Assembly: GCF_947250645.1 (NCBI RefSeq)
Contig: NZ_OX366334.1
Location: 1,178,001 to 1,242,000, forward strand
DNA: 64,000 nt
Direction of reading: 5' to 3'
DNA from: Wolbachia endosymbiont (group B) of Eucosma cana
GTDB lineage: Bacteria; Pseudomonadota; Alphaproteobacteria; Rickettsiales; Anaplasmataceae
Made by a program: the position numbers and the translations under genes. The notes beneath the pieces were generated by a model that worked only from the letters and a program-made list of their open reading frames with translations, was not told the DNA's origin and did no database searches. Positions 21,483-30,415 of this stretch are shown here, in pieces (position 1 is the first letter of the stretch; every line of letters begins with the position of its first letter).

Positions 21483-22757
21483 TTAAGTTTTTAGTTTATG
21501 ATACCAAAGTAGATAAATAAGTGTTCCGCTCAAAGGGAATAGACTTGATATTAACAATGTTTTTATAGAAGTCTCGTATATTATCCAACAGCAAAAAGAT
21601 ATAGCCAAACCTCCAATTAAAAATTTGCAGTAGCTTTTCTCTTCTATATTAACTTTGAGAAAAGCAAGACTACATGCTAAGTAGATAAACAAAAATGACA
21701 CCACAGAGATATCAATTATTGAAGTTACTTGCTCAGCAAAACTTTTGTTTGACGTTAGGATAAGTAAAACTAACACCCCCAAAGTACTGAGTATTATTCC
21801 CCATAATGGAGCATCATGCTTATTTTTTTTGCCAAAAAATTGCGGCATTAACTTGTCTTTTGCAAGGCCTAAGGTGACCTGTCCATCAGCTAAAAACCAA
21901 GCATTTAAATTACTTACAGAAACGATAAAGGCAACAACAGAAACAATTAAATGCCAATTACCTGGAAGCATAATTTTTATCGCATCAACATATGGTGCTT
22001 TTGAACTAGCTAGTTCATTACCACTTATCAATCCCATAATTGAAAGACTATTGATGAAATATATCACAGCAACACAGACTGTTCCAAGCACTATAGCCCT
22101 TGGTATTGTTTTAGAGGGATTATTGACAGATCCTGCAGGTGCCGTTGCTGATTCAAGTCCAATAAAACACCATAGAGTAAGGAGTGTAGAGCGCGCAAGG
22201 ACTTGAGACATCGTAAAGTTTGATACTTCCTCACTTACAACAAAATTATTTCTATCAAAGAAAAATAATCCTGCTATGGGTATTGCAAGAAGTGCGATAA
22301 TTTTAACAATGGTCAGAAGAAGCTCAACATGCCCAGCAGTAGTTACCCCTCTTAAGTTTATTAGCATGATAGCTAAAATTAATGTTATTTCTAAAAGCAA
22401 ACGTATATCTTGTATATCATTATGAAAAAGCGGGGCTAAATAACCGATACTTGCAATTGTCACAGCTGTTGAGCTTACCCACGAGCTTACCCAATATGTC
22501 CAGCCAACAAAAAAAGCTGCTGTAGAGCCAAAGGCATGTTTCACATAAATATGAGGACCACCCGTTTCTGGAAATTTTGCGCAGAGTGAAGCAAAAACTA
22601 AAGCAAGAGATATAGCACCAAATCCTGATATAACCCAGCTTATGAGGCTATAAGCGCCGTATGGTGCAAGGCTAATTGGGAGCATAAAAATTCCAGAGCC
22701 GATTTGGCTACTGATCACCAAGGCGAAAATAGCCAAAAAGCCTATTTTATTTGACAC
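21483..22757 (-). CDS. APC-family amino acid permease, copy 1
   Basis: A 424-residue permease, nearly identical to its downstream paralogue over the first 85 residues and diverging mostly in helices 4-5 and in the last 100 residues. It has about 12 membrane helices and the same N-terminal SSQIGSGIFMLPI motif. It is the first gene of the pair, with the promoter presumably in the 137-base gap towards the divergent gene at 22895. The divergence of the second half suggests that the two copies may differ in substrate or in regulation. Confidence 0.9.
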   Translation of the reverse strand: MSNKIGFLAIFALVISSQIGSGIFMLPISLAPYGAYSLISWVISGFGAISLALVFASLCAKFPETGGPHIYVKHAFGSTAAFFVGWTYWVSSWVSSTAVTIASIGYLAPLFHNDIQDIRLLLEITLILAIMLINLRGVTTAGHVELLLTIVKIIALLAIPIAGLFFFDRNNFVVSEEVSNFTMSQVLARSTLLTLWCFIGLESATAPAGSVNNPSKTIPRAIVLGTVCVAVIYFINSLSIMGLISGNELASSKAPYVDAIKIMLPGNWHLIVSVVAFIVSVSNLNAWFLADGQVTLGLAKDKLMPQFFGKKNKHDAPLWGIILSTLGVLVLLILTSNKSFAEQVTSIIDISVVSFLFIYLACSLAFLKVNIEEKSYCKFLIGGLAISFCCWIIYETSIKTLLISSLFPLSGTLIYLLWYHKLKT

Positions 22758-22894
22758 GACAATGTTTAATTTTTATCTGAATATATTAACAATATAGCTG
22801 AAGCTCGAAAATTTCAATTGATCTTTTTAATTTGCATTTTTTTAATTTAAGCATATAATGAGAAGTATATTAATAGGTTATTAAGAAGTGGTTT

Positions 22895-24304
22895 ATGAAT
22901 CCGAGGTTAAAAACATTTTTGGTTGTTTGTGGGTATGTTCTATTAGTTGGTGCTGCTATTGGAGCAATTTTTTTATTTGACTACTTACTTGAGATCTTTA
23001 TTGATGCGCTTTATGCATTCCTTCTTGCAAAAACTTCAAGTGAGGTGTTAGCTGTTTTTGGAACACTTGCAGTTTTACTTGCCACTTGTGTTTTGTGCTA
23101 CGGACTGCATAAGCTCTGTTCTATTTTTACAGAAAAGATTACAAGTAGCTATCAATCTTTCAAAAATGAAAATAGTGATGATAACATTTTTTCTGAAGTA
23201 TATAATGACCCGACAATAGGGTTGAAAGATAAGATTTTATTTTTTTCTATATACTCAATATATTGTATCCAATTACCATTTTTGTATTGTTCATCGAAGA
23301 TATCAGAGCTTAGCAGAACATTATCAAATAGTAGAGCGTTGGGTCTTAGAATATGTTTAGTGCTTATTAATACTATATTATTGATCCCAGTAGCACTTCT
23401 TGAGTTAATAAAGTATCCATTAATAAAGCTCTTCTCGCCTCTGGGTTTAAGTGTAAAGCAAATGAGCTTTTTGTTTAATGTAAGTGATGTAGGCACCGGC
23501 AGTCAGAGTGTTCATACGAGTAGTTTTGAATACAGCATTCTCCAATGCGCTCAAGACTTAAAGCAGAAATTCGGAAATCAACCAAATATGCTCAATAAAG
23601 AGTTTGCAGACTACATAAATAATTCAGATGAGCTTACACCTCCACAAAAAGAGCAATTAAACCTTTATCTTAACTTTAATTGCTCCAATAGAGCAACTTA
23701 TAGAGAATCAAGAACTGGATTAACGCTAACGCAAGCTGCAAACTTAGTTTTAGCTGCAGCTAAGAATCAGAAGTTAGATGTAGACTTACTAAAATGCATG
23801 TTACTCATGCGTTTACAAGAAGGAAGTGGTGCATGTCATCTTGGAATGTTTAATCGTATTATTTATTCACTTAGTTGTCTTGAAGCAAAAAACAACTTTA
23901 CAGTCGAGGTAAATGCTCAAGTATACGAAAGAATGCCGAGCATTACGGAAGAGTTTCTTAAGCATTGTAAAAGTAAAAAGATGAAGATTTTAAAGGATAA
24001 TTTTGATAATTTCTACTCTGAGAATGATATGGATCTTGAAGTAAAAGATAGTATGGGTAAGTTGATGGAAGAGGCAAAGCAATTTGTCTTTAATAAATTG
24101 TATATTGATTACTATAATAGATATGGTCAAGAAGTTGGAAGGGGCCCTATAAAGCAGAAATTGAAAGAACTAATTACAGATGAGGATATCAAGGAAGCAG
24201 TAAGTGCTGTAATAGATAATATAGAAATCCCTGAAAAACCATCTACTTATCTTGAAAAGATGAAAGCATTTTTTGCAGGGCATACAAGATTCTCTGCTGC
24301 TTAG
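22895..24304 (+). CDS. Hypothetical multi-pass membrane protein
   Basis: A 469-residue protein not recognised from its motifs. Hydrophobic helices lie at about 7-29, 48-70, 107-128 and 148-170. The remaining 300 residues are soluble and mostly helical, with a segment AANLVLAAAKNQKLDVDLL near residue 285. The topology suggests an inner membrane anchor with a large C-terminal domain. It stands alone between the permease pair and surE. It probably belongs to a Wolbachia-restricted family. Confidence 0.7.
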   Translation: MNPRLKTFLVVCGYVLLVGAAIGAIFLFDYLLEIFIDALYAFLLAKTSSEVLAVFGTLAVLLATCVLCYGLHKLCSIFTEKITSSYQSFKNENSDDNIFSEVYNDPTIGLKDKILFFSIYSIYCIQLPFLYCSSKISELSRTLSNSRALGLRICLVLINTILLIPVALLELIKYPLIKLFSPLGLSVKQMSFLFNVSDVGTGSQSVHTSSFEYSILQCAQDLKQKFGNQPNMLNKEFADYINNSDELTPPQKEQLNLYLNFNCSNRATYRESRTGLTLTQAANLVLAAAKNQKLDVDLLKCMLLMRLQEGSGACHLGMFNRIIYSLSCLEAKNNFTVEVNAQVYERMPSITEEFLKHCKSKKMKILKDNFDNFYSENDMDLEVKDSMGKLMEEAKQFVFNKLYIDYYNRYGQEVGRGPIKQKLKELITDEDIKEAVSAVIDNIEIPEKPSTYLEKMKAFFAGHTRFSAA

Positions 24305-24507
24305 AGCTCTGAGACTTGCCTAAGCTTTGATTGTGAGTTAGGCGTGAAGCTAAAATTGGTATTTACAATTAACTCACAGCAAACTAAACAATTGCAACCT
24401 AGAAACACTTCTAATTTTTCCTTATTGATTTGTAGCAGGTTCTTTGTTATGGTTATGAAAAGAAACTTCAAACCTCATTAGTATACTTTGATAGGTTAGT
24501 ATTATAT

Positions 24508-25278
24508 ATGATAATATTGATAACAAACGATGATGGTTTTGAAAGTGAAGGAATAAAATTACTTAAAAAGATTGCACATAATTTTGCATCAGAAATATGG
24601 ATAGTGGCACCAGATACTGACAGGAGTGGATCTGCAAGATCTCTTGACTATCCAGTAAAGCAATTTATTAAAATAAGTCAACATAGTGAAAGGGAGTTTA
24701 GTGTGTCTGGTACTCCCGCAGATTGTGTCATTATTGCACTAAATAAGATTATGAATAAAAAACCAGACTTAATATTATCTGGAGTAAATATTGGATCAAA
24801 TGTCGGAGATGACATTTGTTATTCAGGCACAATCGGTGCTGCAATGGAGGGTGCTGCAAGGTCTATACCCTCTATTGCACTAAGCCAAGTTTATCATGAT
24901 AAAATAGACTGGAACAATACAAAAGTTTTTGCACCAAAGGTTATCAGCAAGCTAATGAAAGTTGGTTGGCCTAAAAATATAGTGATGAGTGTAAATTTTC
25001 CTGCTACAGAAAAAGTGAAAGGAGTAGAATTTGCTGAGCAAGGTGAATACAACATTGATGGGGATTTAACTTTTACTGAAAATTCGAATGGTTCTTTGAG
25101 CTTAAATTGGTCTCGAGAGCACTCAGGCAGTGGTAGTATAAATAAAATAAAAGGAGGTTTTATTACTATTACACCGATAAAATTAGATTTTACAGATTAT
25201 GATATATTAAATGCTATGAAAAATTCTTGTGCAGAGGAATTTTCTTCTATAGCTAACACTCCTATTGCTTCTGATTAG
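24508..25278 (+). CDS. surE: 5'/3'-nucleotidase SurE
   Basis: A metal-dependent phosphatase that removes phosphate from nucleoside monophosphates. The N-terminal [11 protein letters not shown] supplies metal ligands Asp8 and Asp9. VSGTPADCV and the signature [12 protein letters not shown] (starting near residue 91) complete the active site, and [12 protein letters not shown] follows as usual. The length of 256 residues is standard. Its last four bases overlap the stop of the convergent hisS gene. Confidence 0.95.
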   Translation: MIILITNDDGFESEGIKLLKKIAHNFASEIWIVAPDTDRSGSARSLDYPVKQFIKISQHSEREFSVSGTPADCVIIALNKIMNKKPDLILSGVNIGSNVGDDICYSGTIGAAMEGAARSIPSIALSQVYHDKIDWNNTKVFAPKVISKLMKVGWPKNIVMSVNFPATEKVKGVEFAEQGEYNIDGDLTFTENSNGSLSLNWSREHSGSGSINKIKGGFITITPIKLDFTDYDILNAMKNSCAEEFSSIANTPIASD

Positions 25279-26498
25279 ATATTTTCTACGATTTTATCGC
25301 GAGTAATCATTTTTTCTTCACCCGTGTCCATGTTTTTAATTTTTAAAGTTTTACTGCTTAGCTCTTCATCACCAAAGATTAATACAACTTTTGCATTTGC
25401 TTGATTTGCTTTTTTCATTCGGGTTTTTAGAGTTCCACTATATTCGTAAATCACATATAAACCATTTCTGCGTAATTCACTTGCAAGTGTTAGAGCATGT
25501 TCTTCAGCTTCTCCACCGATTGGAATTATATAAATAGGCCTCTCTTTTTTTTCAGCATAGTTGATTAATTCCATTATACGCTCAATCCCCCCTGCAAATC
25601 CTATTGCTGGAGTGTGTTTTCCACCTACTGAAGATACTAGATTATCGTATCTTCCACCGGCAAAAACTGCTCCTTGTGCACCTAAATCTTCTGTGACAAA
25701 TTCAAATACTGTGTGACAATAATAGTCTAGACCTCGAACTAATTTGCTATTTACAGTGTAAGGTATGCCAAGAGCTTGCAGTCCATTTAACACCTGGTCA
25801 AAGAAATATGAAGATTCTTTTGTATAATAATCACTGATTTTTGGTGCGTCAGAGATTATTTCTTTATCTATCTTATCCTTAGAGTCTAATATTCTGAGTG
25901 GGTTTTTAATCAATCTATTTTGACTATCTTCTGATAGGTCATTTTGAAACTTTTTTAAATACGATATCAAAGCCTCTCTATACTTACTTGTTGTTTCACT
26001 CTCACCCAAAGAGTTGATTTCCAGTCTTACATTCTCATTGATGCCAAATTCAGTGAGTAAATGCTGAGCAAGTGATATCAATTCAATATCAGCTTTCGGA
26101 TCTTCTATGCCAAAAATCTCAAAATTTATCTGATGAAATTGCCTTTGTCGTCCCTTTTGTGGTCTTTCATAGCGGAATGCAGGTCCTGTTGAGAATAATT
26201 TTATCGGTGTTTGCAGTTTTTTTTCAATGAGTAACCTAACAATAGCTGCAGTGAATTCAGGACGCAGAGTTATGCTCTTTCCTCCTTTATCAATAAAAGT
26301 ATACATCTCTTTATTTATGATATCTGAACTATCACCTAAAGTCTTTGTAAAGACTTCTGTGTATTCAAATATCGGAGTTTGAACAGGTAAAAAGCCGTAT
26401 AAACTTGAGATTCTATTTGCTGTTTGCTCTATGTATTTAAATTTATACCATTCATCAAACAGAAGATCTTTCGTTCCTTTAACTGTTTGATTAGTCAT
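25275..26498 (-). CDS. hisS: Histidyl-tRNA synthetase
   Basis: A class II synthetase that charges tRNA-His. Class and family motifs are visible: [13 protein letters not shown] (motif 1 region), [16 protein letters not shown] (motif 2), the histidine-binding [16 protein letters not shown], and AGGRYDNL with [10 protein letters not shown] (motif 3). I chose the ATG at 26498, giving 407 residues. That ATG overlaps the TGA of the upstream Nfu gene as ATGA, so translation is likely coupled. A longer frame from 26597 would only add residues encoded within nfu. Confidence 0.96.
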   Translation of the reverse strand: MTNQTVKGTKDLLFDEWYKFKYIEQTANRISSLYGFLPVQTPIFEYTEVFTKTLGDSSDIINKEMYTFIDKGGKSITLRPEFTAAIVRLLIEKKLQTPIKLFSTGPAFRYERPQKGRQRQFHQINFEIFGIEDPKADIELISLAQHLLTEFGINENVRLEINSLGESETTSKYREALISYLKKFQNDLSEDSQNRLIKNPLRILDSKDKIDKEIISDAPKISDYYTKESSYFFDQVLNGLQALGIPYTVNSKLVRGLDYYCHTVFEFVTEDLGAQGAVFAGGRYDNLVSSVGGKHTPAIGFAGGIERIMELINYAEKKERPIYIIPIGGEAEEHALTLASELRRNGLYVIYEYSGTLKTRMKKANQANAKVVLIFGDEELSSKTLKIKNMDTGEEKMITRDKIVENI

Positions 26499-27067
26499 AG
26501 CATAGTCTCTATACCTGAAACTTCTGGTATGTGATAGCTTAGCATATTCTGCACTCCTTGTTTTAAGGTAATTGCAGCACTTGGGCACCCAGAGCAAGCT
26601 CCTTGCAGTTCAACGTAAACTATTCCGTCTTTATAGCCACGGAACTTGATATCACCACCATCTTGAGCAACTGCAGGTTTAATATAACTTTCCATCAATT
26701 CTTTTATTCTATTTACAATTTCTATATCATTTTCATTAAAGAATTCTTCCTCTAGCATTTTATTATCACTTACTCCTTCTTTATCAAATGCTTTTCCACC
26801 AGAAGTAAAGTGATCCATAATTGTAGTTAAAATTTCCACCTTTACTATATCCCAATTCATTCTATCTGATTTTGTTACTGAAATAAAATCATGACCAAAA
26901 AATACTCTTACAACATGTTCTATTTGAAAAAGATTTACTGCTAGTTTAGAGTTCTTTATTTCATCTGCATTTGAAAAATCAGCTGTTTCTCCTTCGCTCA
27001 GAATTTCAAAACCAGGAAGAAATTTCAGCGTGTTTGGGTTTGGTGTTTCTTCAATCTGGATAAACAT
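26495..27067 (-). CDS. Nfu-type iron-sulfur cluster scaffold/carrier
   Basis: The protein has an N-terminal Nfu domain ([18 protein letters not shown]) and a C-terminal NifU-like domain with the cluster-binding pair CSGC (Cys162 and Cys165, counted from the longer start) inside [13 protein letters not shown]. It resembles mitochondrial NFU1 and bacterial NfuA-type carriers that deliver clusters to target enzymes. I chose the ATG at 27067. An ATG at 27079 would add four residues. It is translationally coupled to hisS. The promoter probably lies in the short gap to the divergent J-protein gene. Confidence 0.92.
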   Translation of the reverse strand: MFIQIEETPNPNTLKFLPGFEILSEGETADFSNADEIKNSKLAVNLFQIEHVVRVFFGHDFISVTKSDRMNWDIVKVEILTTIMDHFTSGGKAFDKEGVSDNKMLEEEFFNENDIEIVNRIKELMESYIKPAVAQDGGDIKFRGYKDGIVYVELQGACSGCPSAAITLKQGVQNMLSYHIPEVSGIETML

Positions 27068-27128
27068 GTTATTTACCATGACAATTATAATTGTTACTAT
27101 TTAATCATAAAATGATAAAAAAATATAC

Positions 27129-27488
27129 ATGTCATTCATCTTCTTCCTTTTTTTGATATTCACAATAATCACGTTTGTTTTACCTAGCGTTGTTGTATTT
27201 TTTCTCTTTTTGGCAAAGAGAAATAACATAAGTTTTATGATGAACTCTATATTAAGTAAGTTTTTGAACGAATTTAACAGTAGTAAAAGTTACACCAAAA
27301 ATTACACTGGTGATAATATGTCCAAAGATGAAGCATTAAAAATACTGGGGCTGAATTCCGAGGCAAGCCAAAATGAAATCAATAAGGCATACCAAAATTT
27401 AATGAAACTGGTCCATCCAGACAAGGGAGGATCGGAATATTTTGCACAAAAGTTAAACGCAGCACGTGATAGATTGCTGAAGACCTAA
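27129..27488 (+). CDS. Membrane-anchored J-domain protein (Pam18/DjlA-like)
   Basis: A 119-residue protein with an N-terminal membrane helix (about residues 2-29) and a C-terminal J domain, including KILGLNSEASQNEINKAYQ and the HPD motif at 96-98 that activates Hsp70 ATPase. This layout resembles the mitochondrial import motor subunit Tim14/Pam18 and small alphaproteobacterial DnaJ-like proteins. It probably recruits DnaK to the inner membrane. Its 3' end has been copied: decayed versions of its last codons occur ahead of each of the next three ankyrin genes (see the repeat entries). Confidence 0.88.
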   Translation: MSFIFFLFLIFTIITFVLPSVVVFFLFLAKRNNISFMMNSILSKFLNEFNSSKSYTKNYTGDNMSKDEALKILGLNSEASQNEINKAYQNLMKLVHPDKGGSEYFAQKLNAARDRLLKT

Positions 27489-27557
27489 TTTTTAACTATT
27501 GAAATTTTTCTCTGTAAATTTTGCTTGCACATATTAAGTTGCATGATATAAAGCCGG
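27466..27557. repeat. 92-base repeat A: J-protein 3' end plus ank leader (original copy)
   Basis: This stretch covers the final codons and stop of the J-domain gene and the promoter region of the first ankyrin gene. It recurs at 28872-28963 with no difference that I can see. Diverged versions occur at about 30296-30391 and 31727-31824. The repeat marks one edge of the unit that was duplicated to make the ankyrin array. Confidence 0.9.
27525..27552 (+). promoter_or_regulatory. Putative promoter of ankyrin gene 1
   Basis: TTGCAC at 27525-27530 and TATAAA at 27547-27552 are separated by 16 bases, close to a sigma-70-type promoter. The same pair and spacing occur ahead of ankyrin gene 2, and a close variant ahead of gene 4. 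The region just downstream (AAGCCGG) is also conserved. No other operator-like symmetry is clear. Confidence 0.6.
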
Positions 27558-27583
27558 AAACATTATTCTTTAGGAGGTATTTG

Positions 27584-28741
27584 ATGAAAAAACTTGAGAG
27601 ATTGAGAAAGAATTTATTTGCGGCTATAGATGAGCTTAATATTAAGAAAGTTAAAAGATATGTTAAAAAGGCAAGATATATAAATAAAGAAAAAGAGATT
27701 ATTAATGGTAAAAAAGATGGTATGGCACCTATACATCTTGCTGTTTATAGAGGTAGCTTAGAGATAGTGAAGTTTTTGCTTAAAAATAATGCTAATATTA
27801 ATATTGTTAGTGATGGATGTCTTGTTCCTTACTCGCACGTTACTGCCATGAATAGCAAAAAAAAAATAAAAGAAATGATATATCATTGTACTAGTAGTAC
27901 CAATTCCCAAGTAATGCAAGGTTTTACGGCTTTACACTTAGCCTTTTTTTATTGTCGATTAGATATCGCTAATTTTCTGCTCAATAATAAAGCTATTGAT
28001 CTTAATATTAGCAGTGCAAATGGCAAAATAGCATTTGAGGTTATTCCAGGTTATGAAAGTCTTTGCAGTGATGGCTGTGACATAAAAAAAATATTCTTAG
28101 CTGTATTAAGATTTCATAAAAATAATTGTACAGAACTATTACTTTCTGCTAGAATAAATACTAAGTTAGAATTAGAAGCTGGTGATACCACAGATGCAGC
28201 AAGTAGTACAGCGAGTCTTTCATTATCCCCTACCAAAGCAATTAAGACGGAATTGGAAGTTAGTAATACCAAAGACTTGGCAAGTAGCACAGTGAACTCT
28301 TCCTTCACTCTTATCAGAGAAAACTTTGAAGAAGTTATCAGCACTGCAAGCAATGCAGTAAAACCTTCCTCTTTTATTAACAGTATATTTAGTGGGATAA
28401 CTACCACCATCAGTGGCTTATTCAGCAGTGCTCCTGCTTTACCTTCTGCACAGCAATCTGTTGACCACTTAGATGGTAGCCCAATTGGTTCTTCACAAGT
28501 TGATTTTAATGGAACAGCTCTACTAACTGATGTAATGATCAGAAAGTTCACAGGGAAAAAATACTCAAGCCCACTAGAAGATTCACTTCTCACAATAGAA
28601 GAAATTAGAGAAAGAAAGCTTAACACTATAGAAAAAAACTTCGAGACAGCACTGAGTAAGTGTGAAAAACTTTATCAATGTCCTGAAAGTTCATTAAGTA
28701 ATTTAACGATATCTAAAGGTATGCATCAAAAGTCCCTCTAA
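27584..28741 (+). CDS. Ankyrin-repeat protein, array member 1
   Basis: A 385-residue putative effector. The start at 27584 is supported by AGGAGG six bases upstream. A TTG-initiated frame from 27521 would begin inside the promoter. After a charged helix, about two clear ankyrin repeats are seen (GMAPIHLAVYRGSLEIVKFL and GFTALHLAFFYCRLDIANFL), separated by a degraded one. A Ser/Thr-rich linker follows (around residues 195-255), nearly identical to that of member 2. The last 125 residues, starting at KPSSFINSIF, form a module shared by all four members. Wolbachia ankyrin proteins are thought to bind host proteins. No signal peptide is seen. Confidence 0.88.
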   Translation: MKKLERLRKNLFAAIDELNIKKVKRYVKKARYINKEKEIINGKKDGMAPIHLAVYRGSLEIVKFLLKNNANINIVSDGCLVPYSHVTAMNSKKKIKEMIYHCTSSTNSQVMQGFTALHLAFFYCRLDIANFLLNNKAIDLNISSANGKIAFEVIPGYESLCSDGCDIKKIFLAVLRFHKNNCTELLLSARINTKLELEAGDTTDAASSTASLSLSPTKAIKTELEVSNTKDLASSTVNSSFTLIRENFEEVISTASNAVKPSSFINSIFSGITTTISGLFSSAPALPSAQQSVDHLDGSPIGSSQVDFNGTALLTDVMIRKFTGKKYSSPLEDSLLTIEEIRERKLNTIEKNFETALSKCEKLYQCPESSLSNLTISKGMHQKSL

Positions 28742-28750
28742 ATCAGTTAA

Positions 28751-28778
28751 AATAAGCACTCTAATTAGAGTGCTTATT
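28751..28778. terminator. Perfect palindromic terminator after ank 1
   Basis: A 28-base perfect inverted repeat centred on CTCTAATTAGAG begins nine bases after the stop codon. Its arms are GCACTCTAA and TTAGAGTGC within an AATAAG/CTTATT frame, so the A-rich left flank and T-rich right flank suit termination in either direction. Equivalent hairpins follow the other three ankyrin genes. Confidence 0.75.
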
Positions 28779-28926
28779 ATCCCTTATTTCCTTTTCTAAA
28801 GCAGATTGCTTCTTATTAAGAGCAAAAAAATGTGAATAAGGAAGCTCAGCATGTCTTGTACGAAAGTTAAAGTGATAGATTGCTGAAGACCTAATTTTTA
28901 ACTATTGAAATTTTTCTCTGTAAATT
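28779..28926. repeat. Junction 1: petB 5' remnant fused to J-protein 3' remnant
   Basis: From about 28785 to 28840 the sequence (CCTTTTCTAAAGCAGATTGC, then TTCTTATTAAGA) matches the early petB coding region at 33665-33720 with scattered mismatches. From about 28843 it matches the 3' end of the J-domain gene (CGAAAGTTAAAGTGATAGAT), then runs into repeat A. Two flanks of the array are therefore fused here, the expected scar of a tandem duplication. Confidence 0.7.
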
Positions 28927-28963
28927 TTGCTTGCACATATTAAGTTGCATGATATAAAGCCGG
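28872..28963. repeat. 92-base repeat A, second copy
   Basis: I see no difference from 27466-27557. The first 20 or so bases are leftover J-domain coding sequence, now without an open frame; the rest is the promoter and leader of ankyrin gene 2. Confidence 0.9.
28931..28958 (+). promoter_or_regulatory. Putative promoter of ankyrin gene 2
   Basis: TTGCAC at 28931-28936 and TATAAA at 28953-28958, 16 bases apart, as for ankyrin gene 1. It lies within the 92-base repeat. Confidence 0.6.
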
Positions 28964-28989
28964 GAGCATTCTCTTTTAGGAGGTATTTG

Positions 28990-30162
28990 ATGGAAAAACA
29001 AAAAATAATTGAGATTTTAGGAAGAAAATTAGTTTCTGCTATAAGCAGAGGTGATTTTCAGAAAGTTAAAGAATGTATTAAAGAGATAGAGTATAAACAA
29101 ATAAAAAATGAAGTTTTGAATTATGAAAGATACTATATGAAACCTATACATCATGCTACTCTCTTGGGTAATTTAAAGATATTAGAGTTTTTATGTAACA
29201 GCGGTGCTGATGTTAATACTACTATTAGTAATCGATATTTGAGTACTCCCTTGCACATTGCTGCTAGACATGACAAACTAGAAATAGCAAAGTTTTTACT
29301 TGATCGTGATGCTAACATCAATGCTACAAATTATAAAGGTTTTACACCTTTGTACTTAGCATCTAACGATTGTCATTTAGATATGGTAAAACTCCTACTC
29401 TGTAGAGGTGCTGATGCTAGTATTCAAAGTCGTTACGGCAAAACATCATTAGATGTTGTTGGAAATGCTAGAAAAGATGAATGTAGTAGTAGTGAAATTC
29501 AAAAAATAGAATCTGTATTGAGCAGTGCTACTGAAGCTGACTGTGAAGCAAAATTAACTTCTATAAAAGCAGGTATTAAAGACGCTAACGACAGCACAGA
29601 TTTTGTAAGTAGTGCAGCGAGTCTTTCATTATCCCCTACCAAAGCAATTAAGATAGAATTGGAAGTTAGTAATACCAAAAACTTGGCAAGTAGCACAGTG
29701 AACTCTTCCTCCACTCTTATCAGAGAAAATTTTGAAGAAGTTAGCAGCACTGCAAGCAATGCTGTAAAACCTTCCTCTTTTATTAATAGTATATTTAGTG
29801 GGATAACTACTACCATCAGTAGCTTGTTCAGCAGTGCTCCTGCCTTACCTCCTGCACAGCAATCTGTTGATCACTTGGCTGTTAGCCCTATTGGTTCTTC
29901 ACAAATTGACTGTAATGGAACAGTTCTCCTAACTGCTATAGCAATAAGTAAATTCACAGGGGAAAGATATTCAATGCCACTGGATGATTCACTTTTAACG
30001 ATAAGACAGGTTAAAGAAAGAAAACTTAATTCTCTAGAAAGAGATGTCAAGATGGCACTTAGCAAGTGTGACAAACTTTATCAGTATCCTGAAAGCTCAC
30101 TGAGCAACTTCACAATATCTAAAGGCGTGCCACCAAAAATCCCTTTCAATCAGTTAAAATAA
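28990..30162 (+). CDS. Ankyrin-repeat protein, array member 2
   Basis: A 390-residue putative effector. The start ATG at 28990 follows AGGAGG, as in member 1. Three ankyrin-type repeats are visible: MKPIHHATLLGNLKILEFL, TPLHIAARHDKLEIAKFLLD and TPLYLASNDCHLDMVKLLL. A Ser/Thr-rich linker containing LSLSPTKAIKIELEVSNTK is almost the same as in member 1. The shared C-terminal module from KPSSFINSIF ends the protein, including a short proline patch SAPALPPAQQSV. The stop codon lies inside the terminator palindrome. It is probably a separate transcript from its own promoter. Confidence 0.9.
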   Translation: MEKQKIIEILGRKLVSAISRGDFQKVKECIKEIEYKQIKNEVLNYERYYMKPIHHATLLGNLKILEFLCNSGADVNTTISNRYLSTPLHIAARHDKLEIAKFLLDRDANINATNYKGFTPLYLASNDCHLDMVKLLLCRGADASIQSRYGKTSLDVVGNARKDECSSSEIQKIESVLSSATEADCEAKLTSIKAGIKDANDSTDFVSSAASLSLSPTKAIKIELEVSNTKNLASSTVNSSSTLIRENFEEVSSTASNAVKPSSFINSIFSGITTTISSLFSSAPALPPAQQSVDHLAVSPIGSSQIDCNGTVLLTAIAISKFTGERYSMPLDDSLLTIRQVKERKLNSLERDVKMALSKCDKLYQYPESSLSNFTISKGVPPKIPFNQLK

Positions 30163-30185
30163 GCACTCAAGCTTGAGTGCTTATT
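30158..30185. terminator. Perfect palindromic terminator after ank 2
   Basis: A 28-base perfect inverted repeat centred on CTCAAGCTTGAG. It overlaps the ank 2 stop codon (30160-30162) and is followed by TTTTCG. Confidence 0.75.
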
Positions 30186-30358
30186 TTCGTATAATCCTCT
30201 TTAAGTTAAAGCTCTTATATGTTGGGAATAAGCTGCTACGAAATTTAAGTAAATTAAGGAGGCTTATGGTATTTTGTACAAAAACTAAATGTAGCACGTG
30301 ATGAAATAACAATCTCTTACGTTGTAAATTTTTTTTAATTTTACATATAAATTTTACT
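30186..30358. repeat. Junction 2: petB leader remnant fused to J-protein 3' remnant
   Basis: About 30186-30255 resembles the petB upstream region at 33511-33585 (TTCGT, then TTTAAGTTAAA, then ATAAGCTGCTAC against GTAAGTTGTTAC). From about 30256 to 30305 it resembles the J-domain 3' end (AAGGAGGCTTATGGTATTTT, then GTAGCACGTGATGA). The rest is a diverged version of the leader. Confidence 0.65.
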
Positions 30359-30386
30359 AGCATATGCCCAAATTATGTGGTATAAA
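30359..30386 (+). promoter_or_regulatory. Degenerate promoter of ankyrin gene 3
   Basis: The -10-like TATAAA at 30381-30386 is kept, but the -35 position reads AGCATA in place of TTGCAC. If the promoter alignment is right, this copy should be weaker than those of genes 1 and 2. Confidence 0.4.
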
Positions 30387-30415
30387 GGTAAAAATTTTAT
30401 CCTTTAGGGGGGGTT

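Noticed and set aside
26499..26597. Longer HisS N-terminus
   Set aside because: The extra 33 codons lie inside the Nfu gene in another frame; the ATGA overlap at 26498 is the better start.
27521..27583. TTG-initiated extension of ankyrin gene 1 (and the same at 28927 for gene 2)
   Set aside because: It would translate the promoter region; an AGGAGG site sits just before the later ATG in both genes.
28114..28626. Minus-strand frame of 170 codons opposite ankyrin gene 1
   Set aside because: It is a shadow of the Ser/Thr-rich linker and C-terminal module; the same shadow recurs opposite genes 2 and 3.
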